64,000 nucleotides of DNA from Gigantopelta aegis (taxonomy: Eukaryota; Mollusca; Gastropoda; Neomphalida; Peltospiridae): contig NC_054713.1 of the NCBI RefSeq assembly GCF_016097555.1, positions 5,973,611-6,037,610 of the forward strand. The letters run 5' to 3'. Below, piece after piece: positions 58,165 to 64,000 of the stretch (positions are counted from its first letter, which is position 1; every line of letters starts with the position of its first letter). The translations under genes were made by a program, and so were the position numbers. The notes beneath the pieces were generated by a model. The model was not told where the DNA came from. It ran no database searches and saw nothing but the letters and a program-made list of their open reading frames with translations.

Positions 58165-58493
58165 TAAAAGTTTGTTTTGTTGAACGGCACCACTAGAGCA
58201 CATTTGTTTATTAATCATCGTCTATTCGATGTCAAACATTTGGTAATTTTTGACACATAGTCATGGAGAGAAAACCTGCTACATTTTTCCATTAGTAACA
58301 AGGGATCTTTTATATGCACCATCCCACAGACAGGATAGCAAATACCACGTCTTTTGATATACCAGTCGTAGTGCGCTGGCTGGAACGAGAAATATCCCAA
58401 TAGGCCTACCAACGGGGATCTATCCCAAACCGACCGCGCATCAAGTGAGCGCTTTACCACTGGGGTAAATCCCGCCCCCTTATTTATGTTTCT
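58165..58493 (-). repeat. SINE A-head/tail-2, minus strand
   Basis: AAAGTTTGTTTTGTTGAACG tail, core, then CATCAAGTGAGCGCTTTACC and AAATCCCGCCCC. Confidence 0.93.
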
Positions 58494-58734
58494 ATGTGCG
58501 TGGCAGGCTCGTAGGAAGGATGTCTGGAGTTGGGGGGGGGGGGGGGGGGGGGGGGCACAATCTCTAGTTAGTGGGTCACAGTCTCTAGTGGGGGCACAAA
58601 CCATATTTATTTTTATATATATAGAATAGGACAAAAAAATTCAATTTTTGTTTTCATTGAGGTGGGGAGCTGTAACACTACCTAACTCCGGTTTCTACGG
58701 GTCTGCGTGGAGCGAGATGATGCTCTGTGCTAGA

Positions 58735-58850
58735 GTGTTAGCCTGAGAAGTGATGGCTCGCAGGATCAATCGCCCTCAATGGAATCTGGGGTTTTCCCTC
58801 CCAACCAGTGCCCCACGACTGGTACACCAAAAACCGTGGCATGTATTTGA
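58735..58850 (+). repeat. SINE type C head, diverged
   Basis: GCTAGAGTGTTAGCCTGAGA, CGCAGGATCAATCGCCCTCA, CCCACGACTGGTACACC. Confidence 0.6.
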
Positions 58851-58855
58851 ATTCC

Positions 58856-59160
58856 TATAGGGCAGTGGTAAAGCATTCGCTTAATGTGCGGTCGTTCTAG
58901 GATCGATAACCCGTTGGTCAGCCCTTTGGGCTATTTCTCGTTCCAACAAGTGCACCACGACTGGCATATTAATGGCCGTGGCATGTGCTATTCTGTCTGT
59001 GGGATGGCACATATAAAATATCCCTTGCTACTAATGGAAAAATGTAGCGGGTTTCCTCTCTAAGTCTAAATGTCAGAATTAACAAATGTCCGACATCCAC
59101 TATCCGATGATTAAATGAATATGCTCTAGTCGTGTCCTTAAACAAAACAACTTTAACTTT
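58856..59160 (+). repeat. SINE A-head/tail-2
   Basis: GGCAGTGGTAAAGCATTCGC, core, CGACATCCACTATCCGATGA, CTTAAACAAAACAACTTTAA. Confidence 0.9.
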
Positions 59161-59459
59161 TCCTATTGGGAAAGTGCATACAACATATATCTTGCTACTC
59201 GATAGTAGTAGCCCCCTCCCCCAATCACACCCCTCTTTCCCCCATCACATTTTATACTAGCCCGTCGTAGCAATAACACGTGTGAAAGACATCCACCCCC
59301 CCCCCCCCCCCGACTCAATATAAAATACTGCCTACACCAATGCACTCGATGTAAATTTAAAGCGGCTTAATCTGTGCGACTAGACTTTACTGGCAACTCA
59401 CACCCCACCCCCACCCTCACACAATTCACGTCTTCACGTTTGATTTTGGAATTCATTTT

Positions 59460-59583
<124 letters not shown>

Positions 59584-59933
59584 TTCCCGCCTTCATATTT
59601 GATTTTAGAATTCATTTTGCTGTCTTTCTAAATTGGGGTAGGCCGTTATTAAGATATGTTTCAGTTTGTTTATTACCTTCTGCTAGATTTGTATGCACTA
59701 AATGAAAAAAATTGATATTGACACATACGTAATCCGAACAGCAAAACAGAAAAGACGAAGGGGTGCTTTGACATGGTCATGGTTCCTTATTTTATTTATT
59801 TTTTCATTTTGTTTCATTATCATTTTATTTTATATATTAGTATTCTATTATATTGTTCTGTTCTTGTAATATTCCATGTCATTACGTTGCATTCCATTAT
59901 TTTCATACCACTCCATTCTGTTTTAACTCTCAG

Positions 59934-61209
59934 GCAGAGACAACCAAGGGAGAGAATTCATTATCGGTTTCATTGACAACAAACCGACCGGAAATCCTCT
60001 TGACTTGGAAATTTCATTACAACCATATCCAACTTACCGTGCATTGTCAACGTCACGACGCCCGGATACAACGATTCGTTCTTCGTACATCTCGAAGTCG
60101 CTCGGCGCACCATTCAAAAGATAACTCTTCCCAGTGGCATGCGAGGCACGGGAACCTCTAAAGAACGGAAGGCTATCTGGATTCGTGCCACAGGGGAGAT
60201 AACTGTGTACGCCGATAATAAACAGACGTACTCCACCGACGCTTTTGTAGCTCTGCCAGTCGATATCCTGGGAAGGGAATATTACGCAATCACGTACAAG
60301 ACTCACCCCGAAATAATGATCGTTGGGATTGAAGATGAAACAAATGTTATCATTACCTTTCCCATCGGGGCTACGTTACCCATTTCTGTGTTCTATAAGG
60401 GAATAACATATGGAGACGGCGAAACGATGACCATATCTCTAAACCGTTTCGACACGTTTCACATAAACCAGGTTTCAACGAACGCCGATTTCACCGGCAG
60501 CCATATTGTTTCCAATAAACCAATCGCTGTCTTCTGCGGGAACTACAAAATCACAGTCCCGCTCAGCTCGGGGAGTTCAGACCATCTCGCCGCGCAAATG
60601 ACGTCACTTGACACGTGGGGGATGACCTTCTCTTTCGTCAGTACACCGTCGAGAGGCGTCGGAGACTTGTGTCGGGTGCTGGCTTCCGAAGACAACACGA
60701 CGGTAACAGTTAGCGGGATGTCTCCTCAAATGATCGCTCTCGCTGGGGATTTCCTGGAACTGGACTTTGCCACCGACGACTTTAAGACGATAGCCGCAGA
60801 CAAACCGGTTTTGGTGGCAGCATTTTCTAAGACCTACCAAAACGATGGATTCCAGTTAGGCGGAGATCCGTCGATGTCTCTCGTCGTTCCTAACAGACAG
60901 TTTGGTTCGGATTACACGTTCAGCACCGTGGAGACTCCTTCCGGGGAGTTCTACAACTACCTCACCGTCACCATTGAGGACGTCCGCAAATCTGGTCTCA
61001 GGATTGATGACGCCGAACTGGGCGCGATCGCATGGAAGGGTATCCCGGATTCCGGTGGTATGGTGGCAGGAACTCTGACCTTTGAACCCGGCGCTCATAA
61101 CATCTATCATGTTGACCCTACAGTTGTGTTTATGGCGATGGCATCAGGAGTCGCGCAGCTGAACTCGTACAAGTATGCGGCTGGGATGCGTTTGGCGCAT
61201 ATTAATACG
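59934..61209 (+). CDS. IgGFc-binding domain exon of a secreted protein (one apparent frame break)
   Basis: After CTCTCAG the frame reads RDNQGREFIIGFIDNKPTGN and PLDLE. From about 60004 the homologous reading continues in a second frame: FITTISNLPCIVNVTTPGYN, IQKITLPSGMRGTGTSKERK, STDAFVALPVDILGREYYAI and on to GMRLAHINT, with donor ACG|GTACGA at 61210. Order and motifs (N-terminal GREFIIGF, STDAF..LP..LG.EYY, SNKPIAVFCGN, YAAGMRL) are those of the IgGFc-binding domain found in FCGBP-like mucus proteins. The two frames meet at GAAATTTC (60009-60015). One extra T would restore the frame, so this is either a homopolymer assembly error or a real inactivating deletion. All downstream exons look intact, favouring the error. 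Predicted role: extracellular mucus or surface glycoprotein. Confidence 0.85.
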
Positions 61210-61500
61210 GTACGAATGTCAGTCTAAGGTTATATTTGAGCGAGTGTTCTAGAGTATACTATACAAATCGTGTTCAGTATAAAACTCGAGTTATAAATAC
61301 AGAATTAGTGTTGGTCTCTCGAAGATTAGAATGAAAATCATGTTCATATCCTTTCAGGAATGCATTTAAATTGTTAATAATAATAATAACAGAGTAAACT
61401 AACGTTAAGCAAATAAATAAGTAAATAAATAAATAAACATTCCACTGCGATCTCTTTCCACATCATGTGGCATCCAGGGCCGTACCCTGATCAAAATCCT

Positions 61501-61531
<31 letters not shown>

Positions 61532-61807
61532 AATTAAACCCTGAGATGTGTATCCTATTTGTTTGGTGTAAAAAAAAAAGAAAAAAAAAAGAAGAGATTA
61601 ACAGGGGGGCAACTGCCCCCCACCCCCTTGCCCCCCGTAGAGTACGGCCCTGACATTACGTAGCCTACTCGTTACCTTTGGTATACGCTACAAGTGGTGT
61701 TTTCCCGTTATTCTTGTAGCCAATCCACTTTTCACAAGCAGTATATTATACTCTAAACTGATGTCTGTACTTTTTTTTTAATCTGTTTATTTTTCACCAT
61801 TGTCCAG
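61210..61807 (+). other. intron 2 of the IgGFc-binding gene
   Basis: Holds (AATA)n, a poly-G run (61501-61527), an A-rich run, and a short palindrome made by GGGGGGCAACTGCCCCCC. Confidence 0.85.
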
Positions 61808-61895
61808 GTTTGTTCAACGACAACGCCTGTTGCTGGTGATATCATTGACAACGACTGCGACGGCAAAATAGACGAAGAAACAAACAACGGCATTG
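61808..61895 (+). CDS. acidic DxDxDG linker exon (MopE-like motif)
   Basis: 88 nt from ATTGTCCAG|GTTTGT to ATTG|GTGTGT, entering in phase 0 and leaving in phase 1. It encodes VCSTTTPVAGDIIDNDCDGK and IDEETNNGI. DNDCDGKIDEE is the putative calcium-binding DxDxDGxxDE motif often found as spacers in metazoan extracellular proteins. Confidence 0.88.
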
Positions 61896-62336
61896 GTGTG
61901 TATACAATATAGCAACAGGACATAATTTCGGAATTATCTTTTCTTTCAACTCACCGCGGAGAATCATTTCGCGTACAATAATGACTTTCCGACGACAAGA
62001 GCTAACAATTCATGGCAACGTTGACCTATTTATGAAATAAAAATTTAAATAATAAAACCCCCATTAAATCGGTATATTATATGATAGCATAAGCAGCTGC
62101 CACTATATGTGTTTTGTAGTGGTAATTATAACTGATGGTTGTAAATATGCCCACTCCTAATCAACAAATGTGCGATGGAGGTGGGGTTAGGGTGATCCTG
62201 TTACATTAACTAGTCTAGGTAGCACTTTATCTACTCGTGTCCATTCTAACACCGGGCAGCCTAATAACATAATCTGTTAACGTCAATAGTGTTACCAAGC
62301 GTGTGGACCCCACTACGTTTTGAGTGTATATTTCAG

Positions 62337-62387
62337 ATGATGACGGAGATGGGCTAATTGATGAAGACTTGGCAATGCCACCACGAA
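62337..62387 (+). CDS. second acidic DxDGDGLIDED linker exon
   Basis: 51 nt from GTATATTTCAG to CGAA|GTGAGT, phase 1 at both ends. Reads DDDGDGLIDEDLAMPPR. It repeats the motif of the previous exon and is a symmetrical cassette that could be skipped without frame loss. Confidence 0.88.
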
Positions 62388-62467
62388 GTGAGTGGGGTTT
62401 TTTTTATATATATCCTACAATCATTATATATATTGACGAGATACGATCACTAGATACATTTCTGATG

Positions 62468-62565
62468 AGATCTGAACAGATCAGGCCCTTTTAAGGGCCC
62501 CTGTGGACAATGGAGACACCTCAACACCTACTAGGTCCCCTTAACGAGCTACTCTAGATATACTA
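62468..62565 (+). repeat. dispersed repeat S, copy 2
   Basis: CTGAACAGATCAGGCCCTTT, AAGGGCCCCTGTGGACAATG, AACGAGCTACTCTAGATATA. Confidence 0.8.
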
Positions 62566-62706
62566 AATTCAAATGGTTATCGAATAAAATGGTTAATTTC
62601 GTTAATTTGGAATATCATCGTAATGTAGGATTGCAGGATAAAAACAAAAATAGTTGGTTACTGACTTAAGAGATCAGATTTATCCTGCTCTGATCACTGA
62701 TTGAAA

Positions 62707-63035
62707 GTTAAAGTTTGTTTTGTTTAACGACACCACCAGAGCACATCGATTGATTTATCATCAACTATTGGATGTCAACTATTTGGTACTTCTTCCATAT
62801 AGTCTTAGATAAGAAACCAGTTACATTATATTTGTTTGCATTAATAATAAGGTATAACTTATATGCACCATCTCACAGACAGAATAACACATACCACGGC
62901 CTTTGATATAGCAGTCGCGGTGCACTGGCTGGAACTAGAAATATTGCAATGGGTCACCGACGGGCATCGATTCTAGACCAAACTGCGCACCAGGCGAGCG
63001 TTTTTACCACTGGGTTGCATTCCTTCCCCTTTATG
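62707..63035 (-). repeat. SINE A-head/tail-2, minus strand, ending at a splice acceptor
   Basis: AAAGTTTGTTTTGTTTAACG tail to ACCACTGGGTTGCATTCCTT, the reverse-complement head. The C/T-rich head end is followed within about 20 bp by the TSP1 exon acceptor. Confidence 0.92.
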
Positions 63036-63041
63036 TTTTAG

Positions 63042-63224
63042 GTGACGGTAGCTGGGGTGAGTGGCAGTCGTGGGGAACTTGTTCTTTGACGTGTGGCATT
63101 ATTTCCGGTCTGAGCACGCGAATAAGAAATTGTGACAACCCGGCACCTGTCAATAATGGACTCTATTGCGCCGGAAACGGAACTGAAAACCAAACATGTG
63201 TGCCATCTACAGCGAACTGTCCAA
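63042..63224 (+). CDS. thrombospondin type 1 repeat exon
   Basis: 183 nt from ATGTTTTAG to CCAA|GTTAGT, phase 1 at both ends, the classic TSP1 cassette. It reads SWGEWQSWGTCSLTCG, then STRIRNCDNPAPVNNG, YCAGNGTENQTCVPS and TANC. It has the WxxWxxW core, CSxTCG and all six cysteines. The gene continues beyond the window, probably with further TSP1 repeats. Confidence 0.95.
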
Positions 63225-64000
63225 GTTAGTATCTGTCTGTAATATATTTCTTCAACTGGAGCAGTCATTTGAAGTATAAGAATAGCTTATAACTATATAT
63301 GGCTATAGTAGTGTTCTATCATTTTGAACCAGTAAAATATATTTAACCTTTAGAAGACAATAAAGGATATATAGCAATTACACGATGCGTGAGCCGAAAT
63401 GATGTGAGAAATTTTTTATATTTACCCCCCCCCCCCCCAAAAAAAAAAAGAAAAAAAAAAGGAGTGAAACAGCACGTAACCCGGCGTTTATATTTCTTTC
63501 CATGTCTTTTATTTATTTTTATTTCATTTTGTTCACTCTTCCCCCCCCCCCCCCCCACCCCTCCTACGCAAAATTTAAGAAACTGATATCATACCGAATT
63601 CAAACTGATAAACATTAGATAAAACATATTTTCTTTGTTCGAGGTCAAGGTCAAAATGTCTCTTCTTTCAAACGCCATATGTCTTCTCTAATTAGCTTTG
63701 TATATGAATTCTTTATCTAACTACCTGTCCTGGGTTTTTAATTTTTTTACCTAACTACCTTGCTACCTGACCTACCTATCCACCTATTTACTTATCTATT
63801 TAGTCATCCACCAATCTGACCATCCATCTATTTATTCACCCGTCCACCCTGATATCCATATATCTTTTCCATCCATTCATTTTACTTATTTAGGCACATT
63901 CCTTCACACAGTGTGTGTGTGTGTTTGTATGCCCACGCATGACTGTCAGGTCAGATGTCGGGGAAATACCGTATTTATATCAATTTAATGTTTAAGCACG
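63225..64000 (+). other. intron after the TSP1 exon; low-complexity runs
   Basis: Poly-C/poly-A (about 63426-63461), poly-C (63541-63556) and a degenerate CTAC/CTAT stretch (63718-63860). No further exon is recognised before the window ends. Confidence 0.6.

Overview
This is a 64 kb piece of an animal nuclear genome, most likely a mollusc and plausibly a marine gastropod. The evidence is small exons with GT..AG introns, very high repeat density, long microsatellites and homopolymers, tRNA-headed SINEs on both strands, and genes typical of lophotrochozoans (a cationic amino acid transporter and a secreted IgGFc-binding/TSP1 protein). The species call is inference. No bacterial operon, CRISPR array, rRNA or functional tRNA gene is visible. 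Two 200-N assembly gaps lie at 18598-18797 and 38549-38748.

Layout. 1-11900: repeats, foldback elements and SINEs, with one unrecognised pair of coding exons (5011-5084 and 5216-5386) and a broken SGNH-hydrolase-like fragment on the minus strand (about 9860-10306). 11921-18301: three exons of an SLC7-type cationic amino acid transporter; its second intron hosts a Tc1/mariner copy (15321-16811). 18300-35700: repeats, a Ginger/Gypsy-type integrase fossil with a 27-bp minisatellite, a second Tc1 copy (21856-23325), a solo LTR (25529-26693), a giant CA/TG array (27917-28980) and several copies of a foldback family. 35797-35997 (minus): first coding exon of an SLC18B1-like MFS transporter. 36000-58000: LINE 3' relics, SINEs, hairpins, tandem arrays, a signal-peptide exon whose 5' splice site is tandemly multiplied (44393-44467), an orphan terminal exon (47088-47226), a second solo LTR of the same family in opposite orientation (53462-54617) and a relic of the MFS exon just behind it.

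58095-63224 (continuing past the right edge): a secreted protein gene made of a signal peptide exon, an IgGFc-binding domain exon, two small acidic DxDxDG linker exons and a thrombospondin type 1 exon. The small downstream exons are joined in compatible phases. The IgGFc exon contains one apparent 1-base frame break in a T run, which may be an assembly error.

The most unusual features are: SINEs built from interchangeable heads and tails around a shared core; tandem copies of a signal-peptide exon end together with its GTAAGG donor; SINE ends lying within about 25 bp of two coding splice acceptors; two solo LTRs carrying repeated TTACGTAA sites; and a foldback family for which occupied and empty insertion sites occur in the same window. 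I found no clear sign of an undescribed enzymatic or defence system.
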